The notes: generated by a model not told the origin, from the sequence alone. A DNA stretch of 8,296 nucleotides from Chloroflexota bacterium (GCA_017860765.1 JAGDMY010000148.1:1-8296), one strand, 5' to 3'; counted from the first letter of the stretch, positions 1-6,994 are shown. Translations and numbers: made by a program.

Positions 1-516
1 CAGGGTCTCCTGAATCCTCATTTCGGCTATCTGGATTTTCCACTGGATCTCGGTAATCTCGTCCTTGATGTCACTTACTGCCTTAGTGCGGTCCAGGTTA
101 AACTGAGCTGCGGCCAGGCCGGTCTCCGCCTGGGTGATAGAGGACTGGGCTTGAGTTTGTATCACCTGGGTCTGAATCAAGGCGGTTTGAGCCTGGGCTT
201 GGGCCACCTTAGCCTGGGATAGGATTAATTCCAGGTTATCGGTTTCAAACTGCGCCAGCACAGCTCCCTTATCAACCTTATCTCCTTCTTTAACATTCAA
301 CTTAACAATTTTGCCGCCGGTGACGAACAACGGTCTGGCATCCAGGTCAACTCCGACTTTGCCGCTGCCATTGGCTTTGATGGTCAGGTCTCCCCTGGTG
401 GCCTGAACCAGCTGCTGCTGGTTTTGGGCCTGGCCGCCAAAAGGATTGCAGGCCGTGACCAGCAAAGCGATAATAATCATTGAAGCAAAAACCGCGAAAA
501 CCCGCCAACTACGCAT
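1..516 (-). CDS. HlyD/MacA-like efflux membrane-fusion (adaptor) lipoprotein, 3' part cut off by the window edge
   Basis: Periplasmic-adaptor-type subunit of a drug or lipid efflux pump. The first 172 residues are visible and the frame is still open at position 1. The start is ATG at 516, preceded by a strong GGGGAGGAG Shine-Dalgarno. Residues 1-22 form a lipoprotein signal peptide (basic MRSWR, hydrophobic MIIIALLV, lipobox VTAC), with Cys23 as the predicted lipid anchor. Residues about 36-82 look like the first half of the biotinyl-lipoyl-like domain (ATRGDLTIKANGSG, then VKEGDKVDKGAVLAQFET). From about residue 85 a Gln/Ala-rich heptad-like stretch (QAKVAQAQAQTALIQTQ) begins the alpha-helical hairpin typical of HlyD and MacA proteins. 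It lies 171 bp downstream of the DHA2 exporter on the same strand. It may serve that exporter (EmrA-like role) or an ABC exporter further left (MacA-like role). Lipid anchoring favours MacA-like adaptors. The family call is firm; the partner is inference. Confidence 0.88.
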   Translation of the reverse strand, partial: MRSWRVFAVFASMIIIALLVTACNPFGGQAQNQQQLVQATRGDLTIKANGSGKVGVDLDARPLFVTGGKIVKLNVKEGDKVDKGAVLAQFETDNLELILSQAKVAQAQAQTALIQTQVIQTQAQSSITQAETGLAAAQFNLDRTKAVSDIKDEITEIQWKIQIAEMRIQETL

Positions 517-583
517 AATCTCCTCCCCTGTCATCAGGCTGCGAGCCGATTGCTCTATAAAATAAATATAATTCCGGTGCCAA

Positions 584-611
584 ATTATAGCCTTTCAGTA
601 TACCCTGCCAT
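584..611 (-). promoter_or_regulatory. possible promoter for the adaptor gene
   Basis: Read on the minus strand, a perfect TATAAT (584-589) sits 16 bp downstream of ATGGCA (606-611), a 4/6 match to the -35 consensus. It lies in the AT-rich 171-bp gap between the exporter stop (688) and the adaptor start (516), giving a leader of about 60 nt. No good intrinsic terminator separates the two genes, so the adaptor may also be reached by read-through from the marR promoter. The weak -35 box and the AT-rich setting keep confidence low. Confidence 0.35.
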
Positions 612-687
612 TACCTCAGATAGTCTAATTAATAATGGTGTAATCTGCAATAATACTAAAATACCGGGTACTAAATTTCAATCTCCT

Positions 688-2361
688 TTAATTATCCGGT
701 GGTCCGGGTCCGGGACCGACTCCGGGGCCAAGCGCTGGATCGTCCGCCAGATTATGCTTGCGGAGTGGGATTTCCTTCAAAAAGAAGCTTACCAGCAGCG
801 CCGCACCGACTATAATTAGACTGATAAGAAAGACTTCCGATAAGGCCAGGCTCAAGGCCTGGCGCAGTGCCTGCAGCAGCTGCTGCACGATGGCCGGACC
901 GTCCGCTCCCAATTGGCCCGCTAAGCCCTGCATCGGTGATTGTGCCTGGGTAGTGATCAGGGCCTGCGGGTTTTGTACCAGGGCTGTCAGATGGTCAGGA
1001 GGCACCAGGGCTTTGATTTTATCTGGAACCTGGCTTAAAAATTCCTGGGCAAAGCGGTTGTTCATTACCGAACCCAGTATGGCCAGTCCGACGGCTCCTC
1101 CCATCGAGCGGAAGAAAGCGGTGGCAGAGCTGGCCACCCCCAGCATCCGGTAGGGGACGGCATTTTGCATGGCTATGGTAAAGACTGGCATGGTGACGCC
1201 GAGGCCGAAGCCGGTAATGACGGTATTCCTGATAGCTGTCGAATAGGGAGTATTGATATCCATCCTTGTCAGGAGGCCCAGACCCACTCCCATCAGGGCT
1301 GTCCCCAGTATACCGTTTATCCGGTAATGTCCCCCTGCCCGGGAAATCATCTGCCCGGATACAAAACTTCCTCCCACCATTCCCAGCATCATGGGTATCA
1401 GGATATTACCGCTGGTGGTGGCTGACGTTCCTAAAACTCCCTGGAAGAAGAGGGGAATAAAAATGATAGCGCCGAACATCCCAATGCCGGTGAGAAAGAT
1501 GGTTGCCACGGATACGATCACAATCCGGTTTTTAAATAGAGACAGCGGGATGATGGGCTCCTGAGTGTGGCTTTCAATCCAGATGAAGACCACCAGCATT
1601 ATCGTTGAAAAGGCAAAAAGGCCAATTATTTGCGCGGATGCCCAGGAATATTCCACCCCTCCCGATGTTAAAGCGATCAGCAGGGGGACTACGGTAAGTA
1701 TGAGGGCCGCTACGCCGGGGTAGTCCACGCTATGCTGTAAATTGTCCGGCCGGAGGCTGGGAAAGAATTTAATAAACAAAATAATAACCAGCAGTCCGAG
1801 AGGGATATTGATAATAAAGACCCAGTGCCAGGAAAGCGAATCGGTCAGGAAACCTCCCAGTGTGGGACCGATGATAGAGGAAAGGCCGAATATGCCGCTC
1901 ATGTAACCCTGATATTTTCCGCGTTCGGCGGGAGGAAAAAGGTCGCCGACCACCGTGAAGGCGTTGGCCATCATTACCCCGGCCCCGATGCCCTGTCCCC
2001 CGCGAAAGATAATGATCTGGGTCATGGAGTTGCTCAGACTGCAGGCCAGAGAGAACAGGATGAAAATAGCCAACCCGGCGATGTAGAAATTCTTCCGGCC
2101 ATACATATCTACCAGCTTACCGGTGATAGGCACCGCCACGGCAGAGGTGATAATGTAGGCTGTGGTCACCCAGGTGTACTGGCTGAAACCGCCCAGGTCG
2201 ACAATAATCCGCGGCATAGCCGTACCGACCACGGTCTGATCCAGTGAACTTAAAAACATGGCCAGCATAACGCCCGTCAGCGTCCAAATTAATTGTTGGC
2301 GTGGCAGCGTCCGTAAGCCCACGGTCCTGGGGATCTGGTTGGAAGTGATATTATTTTCCAC
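688..2361 (-). CDS. DHA2-family (EmrB/QacA-type) 14-TM major facilitator drug exporter
   Basis: Proton-driven multidrug exporter of the inner membrane, 557 aa, normal length for the 14-helix DHA2 family. Visible family marks are: TM1 with LDQTVVGTAMPRI (about residues 40-52, the DHA2 motif at the end of TM1); motif A GKLVDMYGRK in the TM2-TM3 loop (81-90); an Arg/Gly-rich FRGGQGIGAG (119-128, motif B region); and the antiporter motif C region GIFGLSSIIGPTLGG (157-170). A long loop (roughly residues 440-500) precedes the last helix, as is common in this family. The start is GTG at 2361 inside the end of marR. The two genes overlap by 11 bp, and no clear Shine-Dalgarno precedes the GTG, so initiation probably depends on translational coupling to marR. 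The protein ends in a Gly/Pro-rich tail (GPGVGPGPGPP) that is unlikely to be structured. The substrate cannot be told from sequence. Confidence 0.93.
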   Translation of the reverse strand: MENNITSNQIPRTVGLRTLPRQQLIWTLTGVMLAMFLSSLDQTVVGTAMPRIIVDLGGFSQYTWVTTAYIITSAVAVPITGKLVDMYGRKNFYIAGLAIFILFSLACSLSNSMTQIIIFRGGQGIGAGVMMANAFTVVGDLFPPAERGKYQGYMSGIFGLSSIIGPTLGGFLTDSLSWHWVFIINIPLGLLVIILFIKFFPSLRPDNLQHSVDYPGVAALILTVVPLLIALTSGGVEYSWASAQIIGLFAFSTIMLVVFIWIESHTQEPIIPLSLFKNRIVIVSVATIFLTGIGMFGAIIFIPLFFQGVLGTSATTSGNILIPMMLGMVGGSFVSGQMISRAGGHYRINGILGTALMGVGLGLLTRMDINTPYSTAIRNTVITGFGLGVTMPVFTIAMQNAVPYRMLGVASSATAFFRSMGGAVGLAILGSVMNNRFAQEFLSQVPDKIKALVPPDHLTALVQNPQALITTQAQSPMQGLAGQLGADGPAIVQQLLQALRQALSLALSEVFLISLIIVGAALLVSFFLKEIPLRKHNLADDPALGPGVGPGPGPPDN

Positions 2362-2812
2362 TGTTATTTAGTTTGGCACCCAGCCTTCTAAGCTTTAGCA
2401 GCAACCGGGACAACTCCTCCAGTTCACGTTCATTGAGATTGGATAGCTTTTCCCGCATGTGGTCTTTTAAAAGCTCCTCCATATTCTTGAGGGTGCTCTC
2501 ACCCCGCGGGGTCAATTTAATATTGGCAATCCTTCTATCGTCGGGATTGGTGGTCCTTTCAATCATACCGGCGCGGACAAGCTGACCTATCAGGAGGGTC
2601 ATCTGCGGTCGTCGAATAAGCAGCTTTTCAGCGATTTCCGATATGGGGAGTGTGCCCTCTTCGTAGACGGCGCCCAAAATGCCAATATGCAGCCTCGATA
2701 AACTGATTTCGCGGGACATTTTGGCCGGATCTATCTTTAGCAATTTCTTATGGATGAGAGGCAGGATATAGAAGAGGTTCTCAACGATAGCATCTAAGAC
2801 CCTAGTTTTCAC
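2351..2812 (-). CDS. MarR-family transcriptional regulator, probable repressor of the adjacent efflux genes
   Basis: Dimeric winged-helix regulator, 153 aa, normal MarR length. The first helix pair covers about residues 5-45. The DNA-binding domain follows (LPISEIAEKLLIRRPQMTLL, helices alpha3-alpha4, about residues 55-74), then the wing with the typical NPDDRRIANIKLTPRG signature (about 88-103). A charged C-terminal dimerisation helix pair (EELLKDHMREKL, ERELEELSRLLLKL) completes the fold. The start is GTG at 2812. An ATG eight bases upstream is out of frame and opens only ATG-TCT-TCG-TGA, whose stop overlaps the GTG. The Shine-Dalgarno is poor. The gene is first in a run with the DHA2 exporter, and an operator-like inverted repeat lies 11 bp upstream of its start. 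Family knowledge then suggests autorepression relieved by a small lipophilic or phenolic ligand. That regulation is inferred, not shown. Confidence 0.93.
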   Translation of the reverse strand: MKTRVLDAIVENLFYILPLIHKKLLKIDPAKMSREISLSRLHIGILGAVYEEGTLPISEIAEKLLIRRPQMTLLIGQLVRAGMIERTTNPDDRRIANIKLTPRGESTLKNMEELLKDHMREKLSNLNERELEELSRLLLKLRRLGAKLNNSGK

Positions 2813-2822
2813 GAAGACATCT

Positions 2823-2847
2823 TAATAGTTAACATTATTAACTATTA
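2823..2847. promoter_or_regulatory. 10-bp perfect inverted repeat, likely MarR operator
   Basis: TAATAGTTAA (2823-2832) and TTAACTATTA (2838-2847) are exact reverse complements separated by 5 bp (CATTA). The palindrome covers four of the six bases of the -10 box and the predicted transcription start, and lies immediately upstream of marR. MarR-family dimers typically bind AT-rich palindromes of this size that overlap their own promoters. Binding would block RNA polymerase directly. The repeat is seen; the binding protein is inferred from position. Confidence 0.68.
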
Positions 2848-2873
2848 TAAAGAAATCGCAGGCTCGCTGTCAA
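2844..2873 (-). promoter_or_regulatory. consensus sigma-70/sigma-A promoter of the marR-efflux operon
   Basis: On the minus strand a perfect TTGACA (2868-2873) and a perfect TATAAT (2844-2849) are separated by 18 bp. The expected start site is near 2837, giving a leader of about 25 nt before the GTG start at 2812. It is the best promoter in the window. Both hexamers are exact, which fits a strong promoter held down by a repressor. Confidence 0.78.
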
Positions 2874-2898
2874 GCCAAAGGTGAAAGCCAAAGGTGAA
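2873..2898. repeat. two tandem copies of a 13-bp repeat between proC and the marR promoter
   Basis: AGCCAAAGGTGAA occurs twice back to back (2873-2885 and 2886-2898). The outer edge of the first copy touches the -35 box of the marR promoter at 2873. It may be a simple duplication or an accessory protein site. Nothing else in the window resembles it. Confidence 0.6.
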
Positions 2899-2918
2899 GC
2901 ATATGCCGGGCCAGGCTT

Positions 2919-3719
2919 TTAGCCTCCCAACTTTTTAGCTTTTTCATAGGCCGCAGTCACTGCTTGAGAGACCAGATCCGCAAAGCCGCCTTTTTCGAAA
3001 GTGGCGATGGCTTCAGCGGTGGTCCCGCCCGGGGAGGTGACCATCCGGCGCAGCTCCTGGGGAGTCCTGCCAGATTTTTGCAGAAGATGGGCCGCTCCCA
3101 GTAAGGTCTGCATGACCAGCTTCTGCGCCACTTCCGGGTTAAACCCGAGTTTGGCCGCGGCGTCTGCCAGGCATTCGACGAAGAGAAAGACGTAGGCTGG
3201 ACCGCTGCCGCTGACGGCGGTGGCCATGTCCAGATACTTTTCATCGTCGACATAGACCTCCATCCCCATCACCCCCAGGATAGAGGCGGCCTGCTGCTTC
3301 TGCGCGGCATTGACCTGAGGAGTGGTGGTCCAGACGGTCATGCCCTCTCCTATCTGAGCCGGGGTATTGGGCATGGAGCGGATAAGGCAATTATGGGCCA
3401 GCCCCTGGCTTAAAGTTGAGATGCTTTTACCGGCAATGATTGAAATCACCAGCTGGTCGGGCTTGATCTGGCCTTTAAGTCCGGCCATTACTTCGGACAG
3501 GACCTGCGGCTTGATTGCCAGAATGATAATATCCTTGCCTTGAAGCGCCTGCCGGTTATCGCCGGTCACCTTGACCCGGTATTTTTGCTCCAGGTTGGTG
3601 AGTTTAGCGGCCACGATATCACTGACGGAGATATCACCCGGGGAAGCCAGATTTTGTCTCAATATGGCCGAAAGTATGGCTTCCGCCATATTACCCCCAC
3701 CGATAAAGGCTATTTTCAT
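2919..3719 (-). CDS. proC: pyrroline-5-carboxylate reductase
   Basis: Cytosolic enzyme of the last step of proline synthesis: reduction of 1-pyrroline-5-carboxylate to L-proline with NAD(P)H. The protein is 266 aa, the usual ProC length. The start is ATG at 3719 with a clear AAGGAG Shine-Dalgarno seven bases upstream. Visible marks are the N-terminal Rossmann loop IGGGNMAEAI (residues about 6-15), IIILAIKPQVL, the RSMPNTP segment, the catalytic and dimer region VSGSGPAYVFLFVECLADA, and the C-terminal signature MVTSPGGTTAEAIATFEKGG. All are intact. It lies 71 bp downstream of the YggS-family gene, and this yggS-proC adjacency is common across bacteria. It probably belongs to a leuS-yggS-proC transcription unit, since no promoter or terminator of note is seen between them. 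After its stop a short AGGCT/AGCCT hairpin occurs but no T-run follows. Confidence 0.97.
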   Translation of the reverse strand: MKIAFIGGGNMAEAILSAILRQNLASPGDISVSDIVAAKLTNLEQKYRVKVTGDNRQALQGKDIIILAIKPQVLSEVMAGLKGQIKPDQLVISIIAGKSISTLSQGLAHNCLIRSMPNTPAQIGEGMTVWTTTPQVNAAQKQQAASILGVMGMEVYVDDEKYLDMATAVSGSGPAYVFLFVECLADAAAKLGFNPEVAQKLVMQTLLGAAHLLQKSGRTPQELRRMVTSPGGTTAEAIATFEKGGFADLVSQAVTAAYEKAKKLGG

Positions 3720-3748
3720 CTTATTCTCCTTTGCTAAAGACTATTAAC

Positions 3749-3772
3749 CGGAGTCAGGGCTTTAAGCCTCCG
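3749..3772. other. small inverted repeat in the yggS-proC gap
   Basis: The 71-bp gap between the YggS-family stop and the proC start contains CGGAG...CTCCG enclosing GGCTTTAAGCC, which can fold into a short interrupted hairpin on either strand. No T-run follows it in the direction of transcription. It is more likely an mRNA-processing or spacer structure, or chance, than a terminator. Confidence 0.25.
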
Positions 3773-3790
3773 TAAATCATAAATCTTAAA

Positions 3791-4462
3791 TCAACTTCTC
3801 TCCCCGAAGATTGCTCTGCCGATCCTCAGCATCGTCGCGCCCTCCTCTATGGCGACCTCAAAATCATCGGTCATACCCATTGATAGATGTTCGAGATGCA
3901 GCGCATCCCGCAGTTCTCTGAGCTCGCGGAATACCGGCCGGACCAGTTCTGGATCTGCCGCCAGGGGAGCGATAGTCATCAGGCCCCTGGCCTCGATTCC
4001 CGGTAAACGGGAAAGGGTTTCCAGGGCCGGTCCCACCTCCTCCGGTGAAAACCCGCTTTTGGTCGTTTCGCCAGCGATATTTACCTGCAGCAAGACCGGG
4101 TATTTCCCCGCAGACCTCCGGCTGATGGCCTGTATCAACGTTAGCGAGTCCACGCTTTGAATGGTGTCGAAGATCTCCAGGGCGGGCCTTATTTTGTTGG
4201 ACTGGAGATGACCGATCATGTGCCAGGCAGGGCGTGGTTGGAGGTGGGATAGCGCCCCGATTTTGCCCTCGGCCTCCTGAACCCTGTTCTCGCCAAAATG
4301 CCGTAATCCAAGCCTGTGAGCCATTTCTACCGTGGCGGGGTCTACGTTTTTGGTTACAGCAATTAGAGTAACCTCGTCGACTGCCCGGCCAGACCTCTGA
4401 CAGGCCCGGGCTATGCGCCTTTGCAACGTCTCCAGGTTAGATCTAACATCCGCCTGCGGCAA
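3791..4462 (-). CDS. yggS: YggS/PLPBP-family pyridoxal-phosphate homeostasis protein
   Basis: Cytosolic PLP-binding protein with a single TIM-barrel domain, related to alanine racemase N-termini but without racemase activity. In well-studied bacteria it buffers PLP and influences amino acid and keto acid pools. The protein is 223 aa, normal length. Family marks in order are: [10 protein letters not shown] with the PLP lysine at about residue 38, [52 protein letters not shown], and the phosphate-binding end [31 protein letters not shown]. The start is TTG at 4462, supported by GAGGTG (4467-4472) four bases upstream. An in-frame TGA lies two codons before it, so no longer form is possible. Older annotations may call it alanine racemase, but the second domain and its catalytic tyrosine are absent. 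It lies between leuS and proC on the same strand. Confidence 0.95.
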   Translation of the reverse strand: MPQADVRSNLETLQRRIARACQRSGRAVDEVTLIAVTKNVDPATVEMAHRLGLRHFGENRVQEAEGKIGALSHLQPRPAWHMIGHLQSNKIRPALEIFDTIQSVDSLTLIQAISRRSAGKYPVLLQVNIAGETTKSGFSPEEVGPALETLSRLPGIEARGLMTIAPLAADPELVRPVFRELRELRDALHLEHLSMGMTDDFEVAIEEGATMLRIGRAIFGERS

Positions 4463-4578
4463 GCTTCACCTCGAGGCCATCTACCCGTTGGGCAAGTCTC
4501 TTAATGGCTTTTATTTCAAATCACAGGTCCGGCGGCAGGGCCTGTCCCCGGAGTGAGTGGAACGGGACAATCCTTGAA
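4463..4578 (-). other. spacer between the original leuS stop and yggS, with coding-like remnants
   Basis: This 116-bp stretch begins after the stop of the original leuS frame (4579-4581). The shifted leuS frame runs through most of it. Another frame reads RIVPFHSLRGQALPPDL, stop, then [25 protein letters not shown] and a stop that overlaps the yggS start. No start codon other than an internal GTG serves the second piece. It could be a decayed short gene or chance. I assign no function. Confidence 0.25.
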
Positions 4579-6994
4579 TTATTTTACGACCAGATTGACT
4601 AACTTTCCGGGAACGTAGATCGCTTTGACTACCTCTTTCCCTGCGATATGCGGTTTCAGAGATGGATAGCGGGACATCAAAGCGATCGCGCAGTTTGCCG
4701 TTGACCTGGACTACCAGGGTTATTTGCTCCACCTGGGCCAGGTCATCACTCCAGGAAGGCCACTTCTGATTATGAATGCTGTAGCCGTGCCCGGTCTTGA
4801 CCCAGAGCTCCTCTGCCATATGGGGAGTGCTGGGGGCAATCAAGAGCAGCAACGTTTCCTGTGCGGTCTTCCAGGCAGTCTCACTGACTGAACCTTTGGC
4901 CCGGATATCGTCCAGGTAATTAGTAAATTCCATCAGGGAAGCTATCATAGTATTGAAGCGGATCTTCTCCATATCGTCGGTCACAGTTTTGATAGTCTGA
5001 TGTGTGAGACGGGTTAAGTCTTGTTCGGCCTTGTTCCGATCATCCTGGCCGGCATCGGTACGAGCGGTATAGCTATCCAGGACCAGGTTCCAAACCCGGT
5101 TAAGCCAGCGGGAGACCCCGCTGATTCCGCTGTCATTCCAATCGCCGCCCCTCTCCCAGGGCGCGATAAACATCAGGTAGGCGCGGACGGTGTCCGCCCC
5201 CATGGAGGAAACATAAGCATCCGGGTTGACTACATTGCCGCGGGACTTGCTCATTTTCATATGCTGGGAGATGATGGTGCCCTGGTTGAACAATCGCTGG
5301 AAGGGCTCGTCGAAACCAATCAGGCCAATGTCCCGGATGGCTTTGGTAAAGAAGCGGGCATAGAAGAGGTGCATGACGGCATGTTCCGCCCCTCCTGTAT
5401 ACAGGTCTACGGGCATCCAGTATTTGACCTTCTCTTTCCAAAAGGGGCCCTGATCATCGTGCGGGCTGGTATAGCGATAGTAGTACCAGGAGGAGCACAT
5501 GAAGGTATCCAGAGTATCGGTCTCTCTCCTGGCGGGCCCCCCGCAGTCAGGGCAGGTGGTATTCACAAATTGAGCATTATATTTCAGAGGCGATTCGCCC
5601 GTAGGCTTGAACTCGGCATCTTCCGGCAGTTTGACGGGCAGGTCGTTTTCAGGCACCGGCACAATGCCGCATTTAGAGCAGTAAATAATCGGTATAGGTG
5701 CCCCCCAGTAGCGCTGGCGGGAAATAAGCCAGTCGCGCAGTTTATAACTCACCGTCCCCTTTCCCCACCCCTTTTCCTCAAGATAGCGGGTAACAGCCAG
5801 AATGCCCTCCTGGCTGGGCCTGCCATCGAACTGAGCGGAGTTAACCATCGCTCCAGGCCCGGTATAGGCCTCTTTCAGGTCCTCACCTTGCCAATCAGGC
5901 GGAGAAATAACTACCTTTATAGGTAGACCGTATTTTTTAGCGAAAGCAAAATCCCGGGTATCATGGGCTGGTACTGCCATAACGGCGCCGGTGCCATAGC
6001 TGGTCAGGACATAATCCGCAATCCAGATAGGCACCTTCTGGTTGGTCAGGCGGTTAATGGCGTAAGCCCCGGTAAAGACGCCGTCCTTTTCCTTTTCAAT
6101 TGATAGGCGGTCAATGTCACTCTGACGGCGGGTCTTCAGTATATAGTCCTCGACCACCCCCATCATTTCGGGGGTGGTAAGGCTGGTAACCAGGGGATGT
6201 TCGGGGGCCAGCACCATGAAGGTAACGCCAAACACGGTATCCGGCCGGGTGGTAAAGACTCTGATCTCCTTCTCGATGACTTCGGGATGGTCAAGAGCGA
6301 AGGAGATCTCGGTTCCTTCGCTGCGGCCCACCCAGTTTTTCTGCATTATTTTAATGCGTTCGGGCCAGTCGAGCCCATCATGCTGCATCAGTTCATCGGC
6401 ATACCGGGTTATCCGGAAGAACCATTGTTCCATATCGCGCCGTATCACAGCCGAATCGCATCTTTCACAGAAGCCTTCTACCACCTGCTCATTGGCCAGC
6501 ACGGTCTGACAGGCCGGGCACCAGTTGACCGGCGCTTTAGCCCGATAGGCCAATCCCGCCTGGTAAAGCTTGAGGAAAAACCATTGCGTCCACTTGTAGT
6601 AATCAGGCAGGCAGGTTATGACCTCGCGGCTCCAATCATGGATCGCGCCCATGGTTTTCAGCTGCCGGCGCATGTTTTCGATATTCTTCATCGTCCAGGT
6701 AAAGGGGTGAATCCCCCGCTTGATGGCGGCGTTCTCGGCCGGCAGGCCGAATGAATCAAATCCGATAGGATGCAGCACATTGAAACCCTGCATACGCTTG
6801 AACCGGGCATGCACATCCGAAGGTGCCATGGCATACCAGTGGCCGATATGGAGGTCGCCGGAGGTATAAGGGAACATGGTCAGGGCATACCATTTGGGTC
6901 GTGAGCTATCCTCTCTGGCCTCGTAGAGCTTATCTTCGGCCCATTTCTGCTGCCATTTTTTCTCTATTTTCTCAGGGTTGTATTTTTCCACCAT
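4511..6994 (-). CDS. leuS: leucyl-tRNA synthetase with a frameshifted 3' end
   Basis: Class Ia enzyme charging tRNA-Leu, 827 aa as an open frame. Seen in order: catalytic HIGH motif in GDLHIGHWYAM (about residues 49-52); a zinc-ribbon pair CPAC...CERC (about 160-180); the CP1 editing domain with TTRPDTVFGVTF and GTGAVMAVPAHDTRDFA (about 249-352, editing aspartate present); a second Cys pair set CSKC...CPDC; LDTFMCSSWYYYRY; KMSKS (about 581-585); the anticodon-binding helical domain; and VVQVNGKLRDRFDVPLSIS at the start of the C-terminal domain. After about residue 780 the frame yields an unrelated basic tail ending at 4511. The proper ending (LKPHIAGKEVVKAIYVPGKLVN, then LVVK and a stop) lies in the neighbouring frame, 4579-4659. 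Around 13 residues between the two parts are missing. The start is ATG at 6994 with GGAG ten bases upstream. The identity is certain; whether the copy is functional is doubtful. Confidence 0.95.
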   Translation of the reverse strand: MVEKYNPEKIEKKWQQKWAEDKLYEAREDSSRPKWYALTMFPYTSGDLHIGHWYAMAPSDVHARFKRMQGFNVLHPIGFDSFGLPAENAAIKRGIHPFTWTMKNIENMRRQLKTMGAIHDWSREVITCLPDYYKWTQWFFLKLYQAGLAYRAKAPVNWCPACQTVLANEQVVEGFCERCDSAVIRRDMEQWFFRITRYADELMQHDGLDWPERIKIMQKNWVGRSEGTEISFALDHPEVIEKEIRVFTTRPDTVFGVTFMVLAPEHPLVTSLTTPEMMGVVEDYILKTRRQSDIDRLSIEKEKDGVFTGAYAINRLTNQKVPIWIADYVLTSYGTGAVMAVPAHDTRDFAFAKKYGLPIKVVISPPDWQGEDLKEAYTGPGAMVNSAQFDGRPSQEGILAVTRYLEEKGWGKGTVSYKLRDWLISRQRYWGAPIPIIYCSKCGIVPVPENDLPVKLPEDAEFKPTGESPLKYNAQFVNTTCPDCGGPARRETDTLDTFMCSSWYYYRYTSPHDDQGPFWKEKVKYWMPVDLYTGGAEHAVMHLFYARFFTKAIRDIGLIGFDEPFQRLFNQGTIISQHMKMSKSRGNVVNPDAYVSSMGADTVRAYLMFIAPWERGGDWNDSGISGVSRWLNRVWNLVLDSYTARTDAGQDDRNKAEQDLTRLTHQTIKTVTDDMEKIRFNTMIASLMEFTNYLDDIRAKGSVSETAWKTAQETLLLLIAPSTPHMAEELWVKTGHGYSIHNQKWPSWSDDLAQVEQITLVVQVNGKLRDRFDVPLSISETAYRRERGSQSDLRSRKVSQSGRKIIQGLSRSTHSGDRPCRRTCDLK
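4579..4659 (-). pseudogene. displaced original 3' end of leuS in the other frame
   Basis: Reading CTG AAA CCG... from 4659 gives LKPHIAGKEVVKAIYVPGKL followed by VNLVVK and TAA at 4579-4581. This is the standard LeuRS C-terminus, whose YVPGKLVN block is near-universal in bacterial LeuRS. It is offset by +1 from the main leuS frame. Counting from VNGK to YVPGK gives 76 nt here against 117 nt (39 codons) in the E. coli enzyme, so about 41 nt are missing. The junction is at or near CTGAA (4655-4659), where ISE of one part and LK of the other share bases. Confidence 0.85.

Noticed and set aside
617..660. Second MarR operator in the exporter-adaptor gap
   Set aside because: TAGTCTAATTAATAATGG shares short AT-rich pieces with the marR palindrome, but no matching inverted arm is present at the right spacing.
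758..2247. Plus-strand open frames opposite the exporter (758-1153, 1165-1425, 1825-2247)
   Set aside because: All lie antisense to a full-length, motif-rich DHA2 exporter; composition and lack of domains mark them as shadows.
2907..2935. Intrinsic terminator after proC
   Set aside because: A short AGGCT/AGCCT hairpin exists at the stop codon, but on the minus strand it is followed by GGCCCGGC rather than a T-run.
3791..4462. Alanine racemase
   Set aside because: Only the N-terminal PLP-barrel domain is present, at 223 aa; the sequence blocks are those of the YggS/PLPBP family, which lacks racemase activity.
4640..4670. Programmed +1 frameshift in leuS
   Set aside because: A single-base shift would restore the ending but would still leave about 13 residues missing, and no known slippery site or in-frame stop signal is present at the junction. 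A deletion or assembly error explains both facts.
5021..5926. 301-codon open frame on the plus strand opposite leuS
   Set aside because: It lies wholly antisense to conserved leuS coding sequence (CP1 domain to past KMSKS), has no recognisable domain, and is explained by the codon bias of leuS on the other strand.
6197..6754. 185-codon plus-strand open frame opposite leuS
   Set aside because: It is a mirror frame of leuS with no family features and no separate promoter or ribosome binding site that I can support.
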